A DNA stretch of 64,000 nt from Trebonia sp964581815 (GTDB taxonomy: Bacteria; Actinomycetota; Actinomycetes; Streptosporangiales; Streptosporangiaceae), in NCBI GenBank assembly GCA_964581815.1, contig CAZORE010000013.1:30502-94501 (forward strand), read 5' to 3'. How positions within the stretch are numbered: the first letter of the stretch is position 1; each line of letters starts with the position of its first letter. A program made the position numbers and the translations under genes. The notes beneath the pieces were generated by a model. That model ran no database searches and was not told the DNA's origin. It saw only the letters and a program-made list of their open reading frames with translations. Shown in pieces: positions 41,496 through 50,656 of this stretch.

Positions 41496-42452
41496 GTGGT
41501 GGCTGAGATTGTTGTCGCCGGCGAGGCGCTCATCGACCTCGTCGTCGGCACCGACGGGCGGGTCGACGCGCACCCGGGCGGCGGCCCGTTCAACGCCGCG
41601 CGGACCATGGCCAGGCTCGGCGTGCCGACGACCTTTCTCGGCCGTCTCGCGGGCGACGGATTCGGCCGGCTGCTGCGCGAGCGGCTGGCCGAAGAGGGCG
41701 TCGGGATCGCCGTCCCCGAGCCGTCCGGCTGCCCGAGCACGCTGGCCGTGGTCTCCCTCGACGACGCGGGCGTCGCCTCCTACAGCTTCTACCTGGACGG
41801 GACGTCCGTCGCCGACCTGGACTACCCGGCGGCCCGGCGGGCGCTGCCGGCCGGCGTGCCCGCGGTGCACCTCGGCTCCCTCGGCCTGCTGATGGAGCCG
41901 GTCGGCACGTCCACCGAGCGGCTGCTTGCCGACGTGCCCGCGGGCACCCTCGTGCTGCTCGACCCCAACTGCCGTCCGGGCGCGGTCACCGACCACGACG
42001 CCTTCCGCAAGCGCGTCGGCGTGTTCACCCGTCGCGCCGACATCGTCAAGGCGAGCGTGGAGGACCTGGCCTACCTGTACCCTGACGTGCCCCCCGCGGA
42101 GGCGGCCGCCATCCTGCTCGCGGGCGGCCCGTCGCTCGTCCTCGTCACCGACGGCCCGCACCCGGCCCGCGCGTTCCTGCCCGGCGCCGTCCTGGCCGAG
42201 CCGGTCCCCGTCGTCACCGTCGCGGACACGATCGGCGCCGGTGACGCGTTCGGCGGCGGATTCCTCGCCTGGTGGACGACGCACGGCCTCGGCCGGGAGG
42301 ACCTCCGCGACGAGGACCTGGCCCGCGGCGCGCTCCGCACCGCCGCCGCGGTCGCGGCCCTCACCTGCGCCCGTCCGGGCGCGGACCCGCCAGCCCGCGC
42401 CGACCTGCGGGCACGGAACTGGTGGCCCGAGCCGCGGTCGCCCGGAGCCTGA
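41496..42452 (+). CDS. PfkB-family sugar kinase (fructokinase-like)
   Basis: A 318-residue ribokinase-fold kinase. The N-terminal motif HPGGGPFNAARTMARLGVPT and the C-terminal VADTIGAGDAFGGGFLAW (anion hole and catalytic Asp) are clear. It would phosphorylate the ketose produced by the polyol dehydrogenase, most likely fructose. Two GTG codons (41496 and 41499) can serve as start after GGAGGGCGGGG; the first is used here. Last gene of the operon. Confidence 0.92.
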   Translation: MVAEIVVAGEALIDLVVGTDGRVDAHPGGGPFNAARTMARLGVPTTFLGRLAGDGFGRLLRERLAEEGVGIAVPEPSGCPSTLAVVSLDDAGVASYSFYLDGTSVADLDYPAARRALPAGVPAVHLGSLGLLMEPVGTSTERLLADVPAGTLVLLDPNCRPGAVTDHDAFRKRVGVFTRRADIVKASVEDLAYLYPDVPPAEAAAILLAGGPSLVLVTDGPHPARAFLPGAVLAEPVPVVTVADTIGAGDAFGGGFLAWWTTHGLGREDLRDEDLARGALRTAAAVAALTCARPGADPPARADLRARNWWPEPRSPGA

Positions 42453-42455
42453 CGT

Positions 42456-42548
42456 TCACCCGGCCGGTGACATCGGCATCGTCCGCGACATGCCCGTGTC
42501 ACCGGGGAAGATGATCTGGTGGTGAACGTAGTACCACCACCGGTACAC
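42456..42548 (-). CDS. 30-residue Trp/Tyr/His-rich small ORF
   Basis: From GTG 42548 the frame reads MYRWWYYVHHQIIFPGDTG, then a Met-rich end (MSRTMPMSPAG). Twenty-seven of thirty codons end in G or C, as in real genes here. It lies 26 bases after the stop of the M50-like gene on the same strand. His and Met spacing suggests possible copper binding. It could also be a remnant of a larger gene. No family recognised. Confidence 0.4.
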   Translation of the reverse strand: MYRWWYYVHHQIIFPGDTGMSRTMPMSPAG

Positions 42549-42574
42549 CTGCTCGGGTGACGCCGCGCCGGTCG

Positions 42575-43354
42575 CTATTTACCCTTGAGTGAGCTCAGGG
42601 CCGGCAGGTGCACGGGCCAGGGAACGAGCAGCCGCGCGCCGAGGACGAGCGCGCCCACCGCGACCAAGGCGAACAGTCCTACCCACAGCCCCCTGGGGAT
42701 CCGGGTCAGCGCGGCGAGCTGGTCGGCGTCGGAGACCCCGGTGCCCGCCCGCCCGGCCACCGCCCGCCGCCCCGGCGGCCGCCGGGCGCCGCTGGCCGGC
42801 ATCCGCGCCAGCTCCGCGACCGGCCGCAGGCCGCCGAGCAACAGGAACCAGACGACGCCGTAGGCGAACCCGGCGCGCAGCGCGGGGCCGGCCAGCCAGC
42901 TGACCGCGAACAGTGAGCCGCCGGTCAGCAGCACGGCGAGCATGCCGTACCAGTTACGCACCATGAGCAGCGTCCCGGCGAGCAGCAGCAGGAACAGCGA
43001 CAGCAGCAGCGTCACCCGGTGCGCCGCGAGCAGCGCGGCGGCCCCGGCCCCGAGCACCGGCGGCGTCACGTACCCGGCGAATGCCGTCATCACGATGCCC
43101 GGACCGCTGCGCCTGCCCCGGGAGACCGTCTCGCCCGAGGTGTCCGCGTGCAGCCGGATTCCGTCGAGCCGCCGGCCGGACAACAGCGAGGCGGTCGCGT
43201 GGCCGCCCTCGTGCGCGATCGTGATCACGATCCGGGCCAGCCGCCACAGCCGGGGGCTCGTCACGATCAGCAGGGCGACCGCGGCGCTCGCGGCGATCGC
43301 CCAGTCCGGCGGCGCGCCCTGCACGCCGATGAGCCGATCCCAGAACGCCGCCAC
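42575..43354 (-). CDS. M50-like membrane metallopeptidase
   Basis: A 259-residue membrane protein with about six spans. The metal site is HEGGH in VITIAHEGGHATASLLSG; a second conserved segment is SGPGIVMTAFAGYVTPPVLG. This is the M50B-like plan found in many actinobacteria. GTG 43354 is preceded by TACCCT and no Shine-Dalgarno sequence, so a leaderless start is possible; an upstream ATG at 43414 would add 20 residues. A small Trp-rich ORF follows. Confidence 0.8.
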   Translation of the reverse strand: MAAFWDRLIGVQGAPPDWAIAASAAVALLIVTSPRLWRLARIVITIAHEGGHATASLLSGRRLDGIRLHADTSGETVSRGRRSGPGIVMTAFAGYVTPPVLGAGAAALLAAHRVTLLLSLFLLLLAGTLLMVRNWYGMLAVLLTGGSLFAVSWLAGPALRAGFAYGVVWFLLLGGLRPVAELARMPASGARRPPGRRAVAGRAGTGVSDADQLAALTRIPRGLWVGLFALVAVGALVLGARLLVPWPVHLPALSSLKGK

Positions 43355-43503
43355 GGACAAAGGGTACGCATTCCGGCGAATGCTGTTCCCCGATTGGCGG
43401 CATCCCGCCGACATCCCGTCGCTCGCACGTCAGCTCCGATAATCTAACCATCCGTAGTCGGATTCGCACTCACTGTTCGCTAGCGGGCCGGGGATGTGGT
43501 GAC

Positions 43504-44288
43504 ATGAGTAGTGCGGGCAGGCATGCCACGCGGCCGCGGCGCCGCCACGTGACGGAACTCTTGCCCGGCCGCCTGCGGTCGCTGACCCGGCTCGGCGTGA
43601 CGGCGGCGGTCGCGGCCCTGGTGGCGGTGGCGACGATGGTCGCGGGCGGGCTCGCCGCGAGCCCGGCGCCTGCGCAGGCCGCCCGCCCCGGCACCGCCGG
43701 GGCGGGCGCCCAGGTGCCCGCGCTGCTTTCCGCCGCGCGCCACGCCGCCAGTTCCGCCGNNNNNNNNNNNNNNNNNNNNNNNNNNNNNNNNNNNNNNNNN
43801 NNNNNNNNNNNNNNNNNNNNNNNNNNNNNNNNNNNNNNNNNNNNNNNNNNNNNNNNNNNCGCGCTGAGCTCGCCGCGTCCGCCGCGCCCGGCGGCCGGGC
43901 GACCGCCCCGCTGACGCTGACCGCCGCCGACCGCCGCGACTGTCCCGCCGCGGCGATGGCGTGCGTTGACCTGGCCGCGCACCTCACCTGGCTGCAGGCC
44001 GGCGGCCGGGTCACCTTCGGCCCGGTCCAGATGGAACCGGGCGAGCCGGGGAGCGCGCACCAGACCCCGCGCGGCACGTTCCACGTCGCGTGGAAGGCGG
44101 GCCCGGCCTATGTCAGCGACATCTACGGCGACGCGATGCCGTGGGCGACGTTCTTCGCGGTCGGCGGCATCGCGTTCCACGGCGGCAGCCTCACCCAGTG
44201 GTCGCACGGCTGCGTGCACCTCACCCCGGCCAGCGCCCGCTACTACAACGTTCACCTTCCCGTCGGCGCGGAGGTCTTCGTCTTCTGA
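43504..44288 (+). CDS. Secreted L,D-transpeptidase (YkuD), interrupted by a gap
   Basis: The N-terminal part carries a basic start and a signal segment (VTAAVAALVAVATMVAGG, about 36-53). After the 100-N run the frame changes, because the gap length is arbitrary: the true frame resumes as RAELAASAAPGG and continues into the YkuD domain. The catalytic motif is FHGGSLTQWSHGCVHL with the nucleophilic Cys. Such enzymes make 3-3 cross-links in peptidoglycan. The gene is probably intact in the organism. Confidence 0.85.
43760..43859. other. 100-N assembly gap
   Basis: Exactly 100 N inside the L,D-transpeptidase gene, flanked by GCC-rich low-complexity sequence. The frame before and after differs, as expected for a placeholder of unknown size. 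Confidence 0.98.
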
Positions 44289-44318
44289 CCCAGGCGGCCC
44301 TGGTCTTGGGATAATTGA

Positions 44319-46556
44319 ATGGTGGAATTCCTGATCAGTCGTGACGGGTACGGGGTGCCGCACGTGCGGGCCGAGTCGGCCGCGGGCGCGTGGGCGGGGA
44401 TGGGCTACGCCTGCGCGCAGGACCGGCTGTTCCAGCTGGACTACGACCGGCGCCGGGCCTGCGGGCGCTGGGCGGAGATCGCGGGCTTCGCCGCGCTGAG
44501 CGGCGACGTGCTCGCCCGGCGGCTCGGGCTGGCCACCGCGGCCGAGCTCGACGTGGCAGTGATGTCGCCGTCGGTCCGGTCGGCCTTCGAGGCCTATGCG
44601 AGCGGAGTGAACCGGGCCATCGCGGACGGGGCGCAGCCGCTGCCCGGGCAGTACCCGGTCGAGCCCTGGCGGGCGTGGCACTCCGTCGCGGCGTTCCTGG
44701 TGCGGCACGTGCTGATGGGCCAGTGGCAGCACAAGCTGGTGAACGCGGTGCTGCTCGCCCGGGCCGGCGCCGGCGCGTTCGAACGGCTCGAGTCCCGGCC
44801 GGTGCCCGGGTCGCCGGTCGCGGTGCCGCCCGACGGCAGGCTGACCCGCCCGGTCGCCGGGCTGCTCGAGGAGGCGCTCGGCGACATCGAGGGGCACCTC
44901 GGCTTCCTCGCGGAGATCGAGCCGGGCTCCAACGCGTGGGCCGTCAGCGGGCGGCGGACCGCACACGGAGCCGCGGTGATCTGCAACGACTCGCACCGGG
45001 CACTAGACACGCCCAACGTGTACTGGCAGTGCCGGGTGACCTGCCCGGACTTCGACGTCACCGGGGCCACCTTCCCTGGGCTGCCCGGGTTCCCGCACTT
45101 CGGCTTCAACGGGTCGGTCGCCTGGGCGATCACGCACGCGGACGCCGACACGCAGGACCTCTACCTGGAGCGTTTCAACGGCACCCGGTACCTGACGGCA
45201 GACGGCTGGCAGGAGGCGGAGGTCAGGCACGAGCGGATCGAGGTGCGCGGCGGCTCCCCGGTCACCGTGCCGGTGTGGGCGACGCGCCACGGGCCGGTGG
45301 TGCACGGGAACCCGGAGAACGGCCACGCGCTCGTGCTCAAGTGGACGGGCACGCACCGGCCCAACCGTGGCTTCGAGGTCATGCCCGCCATGCTCACCGC
45401 GCGCACCGCCGCCGGGCTCGCTGCCGCGCAGGACGGCTGGGTCGACCCGGTCAACAACCTGGTCTGCGCGGACACCGGCGGGCACATCGCCTACCAGTGC
45501 CGCGGTGAGCTGCCGGTGCGGTCGTCTGACGGTGCGCGCCGGCTACCGGTACCCGGCTGGGACGACCGGTGCGAGTGGACGGGGACCGTGCCGTTCGCCG
45601 AGCTGCCGCGGACGGTCGACCCCGCGGCCGGCTTCGTGATGACCGCCAACAACGTGCTCACCGACGCCAGCCAGCCGTACATCTCCTACACGTTCTCCCA
45701 GCCCTGGCGGGCCGAGCGGCTCCGCGCGCTGCTTGCCGGGCCCGGGCCGCGAAGCGCGGGCGAGCTGGCGGGGATGCAGGCGGATACGGTGTCCGTCCAG
45801 GCCGAGGGCTGGGGACGGCTGCTCTCCGGGCTCGGCCCGTTCGAGGACGAGAACGCCGAGGCGGCCCGGCGGCTGCTCGCGGGCGGCGACGGGAACCTGG
45901 CCGCGGACGCGCCCTGGGCGCTGCTCTACGCGTGCTTCCAGCGGGCGCTCGCCGAGGCGCTGTACCGCCCGGTGCTCGGTGCGAAGACGTGGGCGTGGGT
46001 GGCTTCAGGTACGCTCGCCCCGATGATCTCCATGGTGCGGCGCTGGCTCGGCAACGACACCTGGGAGCTGCTCGGCGGCCCGGTGCCGCCCGCGGCGGGC
46101 GACGCCGCGGGCGCCAGGCAGCGGCGCGAGCGGGTGCTCGCGGTGCTGCCCGCCGCGCTGGCCGGCGCCTGGGCGGCGGCCGTGCGGGAGGCGGGCCCCG
46201 ACCCCGCGCAGTGGCGGTGGGGCGACCAGCACCGGGCGGTCCGGGTGCACCCGCTGTCCGGGGCGGGCGTGCCGACCGAGCTGTCGCCCGACGCCTCGGC
46301 GCACAGCGTGCGGATGGGCGGTGACGCGGACACCATCCAGGCCGCCGGGTACCGCTGGCGCCAGGACAGCCCGTTCACCGTGACCTCGCTGTCGGTGTAC
46401 CGGCAGGTGGTAGACCTCGGCGATCCCGGTTCCGCCAGCTTTGTCATCCCCGGCGGCGCGTCGGGCGACCCGGCGAGCCCGCACTACGCCGACCAGCTCG
46501 CCTGCTGGGCGGCCCACCAGCGCATCCCCGTGCCGGGTTCGCGGTACGGGGAGTGA
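44319..46556 (+). CDS. Penicillin-acylase-family N-terminal nucleophile hydrolase
   Basis: A 745-residue precursor. The alpha chain begins ISRDGYGVPHVRAES and has GYACAQDRLFQLD; the spacer ends before Ser204 in EPGSNAWAVSG, the residue that becomes the nucleophile after self-cleavage. HADADTQDLYLERF and NNLVCADTGGHIAYQ are typical of the beta chain. No signal peptide is present, so it should stay in the cytoplasm, unlike many secreted acylases. GATAAT at 44310-44315 almost abuts the ATG; initiation may be leaderless, at ATG 44319 or GTG 44322. Substrate: an amide such as an acyl-homoserine lactone or beta-lactam. Confidence 0.92.
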   Translation: MVEFLISRDGYGVPHVRAESAAGAWAGMGYACAQDRLFQLDYDRRRACGRWAEIAGFAALSGDVLARRLGLATAAELDVAVMSPSVRSAFEAYASGVNRAIADGAQPLPGQYPVEPWRAWHSVAAFLVRHVLMGQWQHKLVNAVLLARAGAGAFERLESRPVPGSPVAVPPDGRLTRPVAGLLEEALGDIEGHLGFLAEIEPGSNAWAVSGRRTAHGAAVICNDSHRALDTPNVYWQCRVTCPDFDVTGATFPGLPGFPHFGFNGSVAWAITHADADTQDLYLERFNGTRYLTADGWQEAEVRHERIEVRGGSPVTVPVWATRHGPVVHGNPENGHALVLKWTGTHRPNRGFEVMPAMLTARTAAGLAAAQDGWVDPVNNLVCADTGGHIAYQCRGELPVRSSDGARRLPVPGWDDRCEWTGTVPFAELPRTVDPAAGFVMTANNVLTDASQPYISYTFSQPWRAERLRALLAGPGPRSAGELAGMQADTVSVQAEGWGRLLSGLGPFEDENAEAARRLLAGGDGNLAADAPWALLYACFQRALAEALYRPVLGAKTWAWVASGTLAPMISMVRRWLGNDTWELLGGPVPPAAGDAAGARQRRERVLAVLPAALAGAWAAAVREAGPDPAQWRWGDQHRAVRVHPLSGAGVPTELSPDASAHSVRMGGDADTIQAAGYRWRQDSPFTVTSLSVYRQVVDLGDPGSASFVIPGGASGDPASPHYADQLACWAAHQRIPVPGSRYGE

Positions 46557-46676
46557 CGCCCTCGTTCTGTCCGCTGGATCCTCGCATTATTTCGCGCAGA
46601 ACGATGGCGTGCTCCGCCCGGTCCGCGCGTAAAACAATCATTCCAGGCGGCAAAGCCGGGAACTAGAGTGCTAACC

Positions 46677-47099
46677 ATGACGTCACCCGCCGCGCTCGAA
46701 GCGTTCCTGGCCGAGCCTCGCAACGTGATCGTGGCCGGCATCCGCAAGGACGGCCGCCCGCACCTGTCGCCGAACTGGTTCTACTGGGACGGCGAGAAGT
46801 TCTACGTTTCCACCACCCGCAAGCGCGCCAAGTACCTCATCTTCCGCCGTGACCCGCGCGCCGAGCTTGTCGTGGACGACGCCACGGGCTATCGCTACGT
46901 CCAGGTCACGGCCACGGCCGAGATCCGTGAGGACGTCACCGCCAACATCGCCCGGTTCCGCGCGATCAGGCAGAAGCACGGCCGCGCGATGCCGGGCGAC
47001 GCTGAGCTGGCCGCGGGCCTGATCGCCGAGGACCGGGTCCTCCTCGTCTTCACCCCGTCCGCGCCCCCGGCCGCCTGGCCGGCGGTCGGCCTCGGATAG
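46677..47099 (+). CDS. PPOX-class (F420- or FMN-dependent) protein
   Basis: A 140-residue split-barrel protein. It matches the PPOX class: NVIVAGIRKDGRPHLSPNWF, VSTTRKRAKYLIFRRDPRAE, VQVTATAEI. Many actinobacterial members use F420 to reduce quinones, biliverdin or drugs. TAGAGT at 46664-46669 lies seven bases before the ATG and TTCCAG is 17 bases further up, so leaderless expression is likely. GTG 46668 is an alternative start. Confidence 0.88.
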   Translation: MTSPAALEAFLAEPRNVIVAGIRKDGRPHLSPNWFYWDGEKFYVSTTRKRAKYLIFRRDPRAELVVDDATGYRYVQVTATAEIREDVTANIARFRAIRQKHGRAMPGDAELAAGLIAEDRVLLVFTPSAPPAAWPAVGLG

Positions 47100-47172
47100 C
47101 GGAGCCCGCGGCGTTCCGCACCCTGGTCGGCGCCGCGCCGTACGGAGCCGGCCCGGCGCCTGGTCGGTGCCG

Positions 47173-47982
47173 TTAGCCGGCGAGCGCCGCGGTCACCAGC
47201 ACAGCGGCGGCGCTGACCTGGAGGATCGCCCCGAAGACGTCGCCGGTCAGGCCGCCGAGCCGCCGGTGCGCCGTCCGTCGCAGCAGCCAGCCGGCGAGCA
47301 GCCCGGCGAGCGCGGCGGCGAGGCCGCGCACCGCGAGCGACGGGCCAGCGGCCGCACCGCCGGCCAGCTCTCCGGCGGTCAGCCCGGCGGCGGCGACGGC
47401 GACGGCGAGCGCGGCGGCGGTGAGCGCGCGCTCCGCGGCGGTGGTCCGGCCGGCCACCAGGGCGCCGAACCCGCCGGGCCGCGCGGCGGGCGCGCCGGTC
47501 GCGCTGACGACCGCGACCCGGCCGGTGACCTCGGCGAGCACGAGCGCGGCGGCGGCCAGCGGGGGCCGCGGCACCGCGGCGAGCGCCGCGACCTGGACGA
47601 GCAGCATGAGCACGAGCGCGCCGACGCCCATCGGGCCGATGTCGGAGCGGCGCATGATGTCGAGCGCGGCGCTCGCCGGGCGGCGGCTGCCGAGCCCGTC
47701 GGCGGTGTCGGCGAGGCCGTCGAGGTGCAGGCCGCCGGTGAGGACGGCGATCACCGCGACCGCGAGCGCGGCGCCGAGCAGCCGCCCGGGCCCGGTCGCG
47801 TTGCGGCTGCCCGCCGCGAGCAGCACGCCGGCCCCGGCGCCGCCCACCAGCAGCCCGATGGCGGGTAGCCACAGCACGGCGCGCGCCGCCACCTCGTCGT
47901 CGAGGACCCCGCCGACCCCGGCGGGGATCGTGGTGAAGAGGCTGACCGCGACCCGCCAGGCGGGCGGCTGACGCTCGCTCAT
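47173..47982 (-). CDS. cobS: Adenosylcobinamide-GDP ribazoletransferase
   Basis: A 269-residue membrane enzyme that joins AdoCbi-GDP to alpha-ribazole in the last steps of cobalamin assembly. The signature GGLHLDGLADTADGLGS near residue 82 and DIMRRSDIGPMG follow the family. About six spans are present. ATG 47982 is 11 bases after cobU on the same strand. The ORF frame to 48045 overlaps cobU and is not used. Confidence 0.93.
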   Translation of the reverse strand: MSERQPPAWRVAVSLFTTIPAGVGGVLDDEVAARAVLWLPAIGLLVGGAGAGVLLAAGSRNATGPGRLLGAALAVAVIAVLTGGLHLDGLADTADGLGSRRPASAALDIMRRSDIGPMGVGALVLMLLVQVAALAAVPRPPLAAAALVLAEVTGRVAVVSATGAPAARPGGFGALVAGRTTAAERALTAAALAVAVAAAGLTAGELAGGAAAGPSLAVRGLAAALAGLLAGWLLRRTAHRRLGGLTGDVFGAILQVSAAAVLVTAALAG

Positions 47983-47993
47983 GAGTTCGCCCG

Positions 47994-48629
47994 CTACCGC
48001 AGCCTGCGGGCGATGCCCGCGGTGCACAGCCAGACCTGCTCGCACTCGGCGGCGACGAGGGCGTTCAGCTGGCCGAGCTCGTCACGGAAGCGCATTCCCG
48101 AGGCGGTGCCTGGCACAACGCCCGAGCCGACCTCGTTGCTCACCCCCACCACGACCCGCCGGGTCGAGCGCCAGGCGTGCAGCATCCCGTCGACGCGGGC
48201 GGCCAGCTCCTTGTCCGCGCCCGGGCACTCCGTCCACAGGCCGCACTCGTCCATGACCCCGGCCAGCCAGGTTGACAGGCAGTCCACCAGGACCGGGATG
48301 GCCTGCCGCGCGGGGGACCGGTCCGGGCTGGCGAGGACGCCGTCCAGGTCCAGCGTCTCGAGCGTGGTCCAGCTCGCCGGCCTGCGTTCCCGGTGCCGCT
48401 CGATCCGCTCGGCCCAGGACGGGTCGCTGTCGTCCTCCCGCGGGCCGCAGGCCACGTAGTCGACCTGGTCCCGGTGGCCGAGCATCCGCTCGGCGGCCAC
48501 CGACTTGCCCGACCGCGCGCCGCCGAGTACGAGCACGCGGAACGGACGCCCGAGCCGGGGCCGGCCGGGCAGCGGCAGCCGCCCGGGCCCGGCGAGCGGG
48601 CGGGGACCGCCGTCGCGGACCAGCCGCAT
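47994..48629 (-). CDS. cobU: Adenosylcobinamide kinase/phosphate guanylyltransferase
   Basis: A 211-residue bifunctional enzyme that phosphorylates adenosylcobinamide and then adds GMP from GTP. The P-loop GGARSGKS lies near residues 36-43; VLVDCLSTWLAG and VGVSNEVGSGVVP are typical. ATG 48629 follows GGGGGGAAGG. It forms a small operon with cobS. I looked for a cobalamin riboswitch upstream and did not find one. Confidence 0.93.
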   Translation of the reverse strand: MRLVRDGGPRPLAGPGRLPLPGRPRLGRPFRVLVLGGARSGKSVAAERMLGHRDQVDYVACGPREDDSDPSWAERIERHRERRPASWTTLETLDLDGVLASPDRSPARQAIPVLVDCLSTWLAGVMDECGLWTECPGADKELAARVDGMLHAWRSTRRVVVGVSNEVGSGVVPGTASGMRFRDELGQLNALVAAECEQVWLCTAGIARRLR

Positions 48630-48741
48630 GGCCAAGCACCTTCCCCCCGAAATGGACACCGCGAACCAGCAGACTACGCTCCCGCGTGCGAGACGGGCAG
48701 CCCGCCAGTGCAGTCTCGGCCTCCTGAGCCCTGTCTCCGAA

Positions 48742-48789
48742 TATCGTGTGCACTTAATCGCGGAAAACGTACATCAAACGCACACGATA
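48742..48789. promoter_or_regulatory. Inverted repeat between the glucosidase and cobU
   Basis: TATCGTGTGC (48742-48751) and GCACACGATA (48780-48789) are exact inverted arms with a 28-base loop. TAATCGCGG occurs at 48755-48763 and again at 48788-48796. It may terminate the glucosidase transcript or bind a regulator of cobU. Confidence 0.5.
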
Positions 48790-48820
48790 ATCGCGGCGCG
48801 CCCGCGCCCGTGCCCGCGGT

Positions 48821-50569
48821 TTAGCCGGCGAGCAGCCAGGCGGTGGTGTCCGGCGGCAGCCGCCCGCCGTCAAGCGGGCCGCTTGCCAGCAGCACCGACG
48901 TGTGCGGGGGCAGCCCGACCGGCGCGGCCGACAGGTTGGCGACGCAGCGCACCGTGCCCGTCGTGCTCTCCGCGGCGCTTTCCCCTGCGCCCCGGTCGAA
49001 GGCGAGCACCCCGTCCGGCGCCGGCCGCCAGCTCAGCGGCGCGGCCGCGAACGCCGGGACGGACCGGCGGATGCGCAGCGCCTCCCGGTACAGCAACAGC
49101 ATCGAGTCGCCGTGCACCGACTCGGCCGCCACGGTCAGCTCGCGCCATTCCTTGGGCTGGGGCAGCCACGGCTCGGCCGCCGCGCCGGGCGGGGAGAAGC
49201 CGAACGGCGGCTCGGTGCCGGACCAGGGCAGCGGCACCCGGCAGCCGTCCCGGCCGGGGTCGGCACCGGCCGTCCTCTGCCAGATCGGGTCCTGGCGCAG
49301 CTCGTCGGGGATGTCCTGGACCTCCCACAGGCCGATTTCCTCGCCCTGGTAGATGTAGACGGAGCCGGGCAGCGCCATGGTAAGCAGCGCCGCCGCCCGG
49401 GCCCGGCGGGTGCCAAGGGCCACGTCGACGGGGAGGCCATGGAAGTACGGCCGGCGTTCCAGGTTGAACGACGTGTCGGGGCGCCCGTACCTGGACACCA
49501 CCCGGTCCACGTCGTGGTTGGACAGCACCCAGGTGGCGGGCACGCCGAGCGGCGCGTTGAGCGCGAGGGTCTCGTCGATCACCCGGCGCAGCTCCGCGGC
49601 GTCCCACGGGCAGTTGAGGTACGGGAAGTTGAACACCGTGTGCAGCTCGCCGGGGCCCACGTAACGCGCCAGCCTAGCGGCGTCCGGCAGCCACACCTCG
49701 CCGATCAGCATCCGCTCCCGGTGGTCGCGGTCGCCGGACTCACGGTCGCCGAACTCGTCGGCGATGGCCCGCCACGACTGGTAGACAGCGTGCACCTCGT
49801 CGCGGTCGGTGTACGGGTGGGCCGGGCCGGGCGGCTGCTCGCCGGTGACGTCCGGCAGGGCCGCGTCCTTGCACAGCAGCGCCGCCGAGTCGATCCTGAT
49901 GCCGTCGACGCCGCGCGCGAACCAGAAGCGCAGGACGTCCTCGAATTCCCGCCGCACGTCCGCGGAGTCCCAGTTGAAGTCCGGCTGCTCCGGCGCGAAC
50001 AGGTGCAGGTACCACTCGCCGGGTGACCCGTCCGCCTCGGTGACCCGGGTCCAGGCGGGCCCGCCGAAGATGGACTGCCAGTTGTTCGGTGGCCGCTCGC
50101 CGGCCGCGCCGCGCCCCGGCCGGAACCAGAACCGCGCGCGCGCCGCCGAGCCGGGCGCGGCCGCCAGGGCCTCGGTGAACCACGGGTGCCGGTCGGAGCC
50201 GTGGTTGGGCACCACGTCGATGATGATCCTGATCCCGTGCGCGTGCGCCTCGGCGATCAGCGCGTCGGCGTCGGCGAGCGTGCCGAAGACCGGGTCGATG
50301 GACCGGTAGTCGGAGATGTCGTACCCGGCGTCGGCCATCGGCGACGGGTACCACGGGTTGAACCAGATGGCGTCGATGCCGAGTTCCGCCAGCTGGGGCA
50401 GCCGCGCTCGCGCGCCGGCCAGGTCACCGATGCCGTCGCCGTCGCCGTCGGCGAAGCTGCGCACGTAGAGCTGGTAGATCGCGGCGCTCTGCCACCACGA
50501 GTCGAGCCACCACGAGTCGGGGCGGCGGGAATCGGGCCGCGGGCCGGACGGCTCGGGGGCGGACGGCAT
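48821..50569 (-). CDS. GH13 alpha-glucosidase
   Basis: A 582-residue glycoside hydrolase of the alpha-amylase family. The nucleophile Asp227 is in VDGIRIDSA, the acid/base Glu291 in LIGEVW, and the third Asp353 in SNHDVDR; the (beta/alpha)8 start IYQLYVRSFADGDGDGIGD is typical of oligo-1,6-/alpha-glucosidases. No signal peptide, so it acts on imported oligosaccharides. ATG 50569 and GTG 50575 are both possible; AGGA lies upstream. It ends a LacI-linked importer operon, separated from the permease by a GGGAAGGGC repeat array. Confidence 0.93.
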   Translation of the reverse strand: MPSAPEPSGPRPDSRRPDSWWLDSWWQSAAIYQLYVRSFADGDGDGIGDLAGARARLPQLAELGIDAIWFNPWYPSPMADAGYDISDYRSIDPVFGTLADADALIAEAHAHGIRIIIDVVPNHGSDRHPWFTEALAAAPGSAARARFWFRPGRGAAGERPPNNWQSIFGGPAWTRVTEADGSPGEWYLHLFAPEQPDFNWDSADVRREFEDVLRFWFARGVDGIRIDSAALLCKDAALPDVTGEQPPGPAHPYTDRDEVHAVYQSWRAIADEFGDRESGDRDHRERMLIGEVWLPDAARLARYVGPGELHTVFNFPYLNCPWDAAELRRVIDETLALNAPLGVPATWVLSNHDVDRVVSRYGRPDTSFNLERRPYFHGLPVDVALGTRRARAAALLTMALPGSVYIYQGEEIGLWEVQDIPDELRQDPIWQRTAGADPGRDGCRVPLPWSGTEPPFGFSPPGAAAEPWLPQPKEWRELTVAAESVHGDSMLLLYREALRIRRSVPAFAAAPLSWRPAPDGVLAFDRGAGESAAESTTGTVRCVANLSAAPVGLPPHTSVLLASGPLDGGRLPPDTTAWLLAG

Positions 50570-50656
50570 TTGCACGGGGATCCTGCTTTCTCGTGATCTC
50601 GTGATACCCAAAAACGGCACGCGGCAGCTACGGCCGGGGCGCCGGCCGGTTACGAC

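Noticed and set aside
48630..48820. Cobalamin riboswitch upstream of cobU
   Set aside because: Segments such as CTCAGGAGG and GCACTGGCGGG were compared with the B12 box and the GCCACTG element, but order and spacing do not fit.
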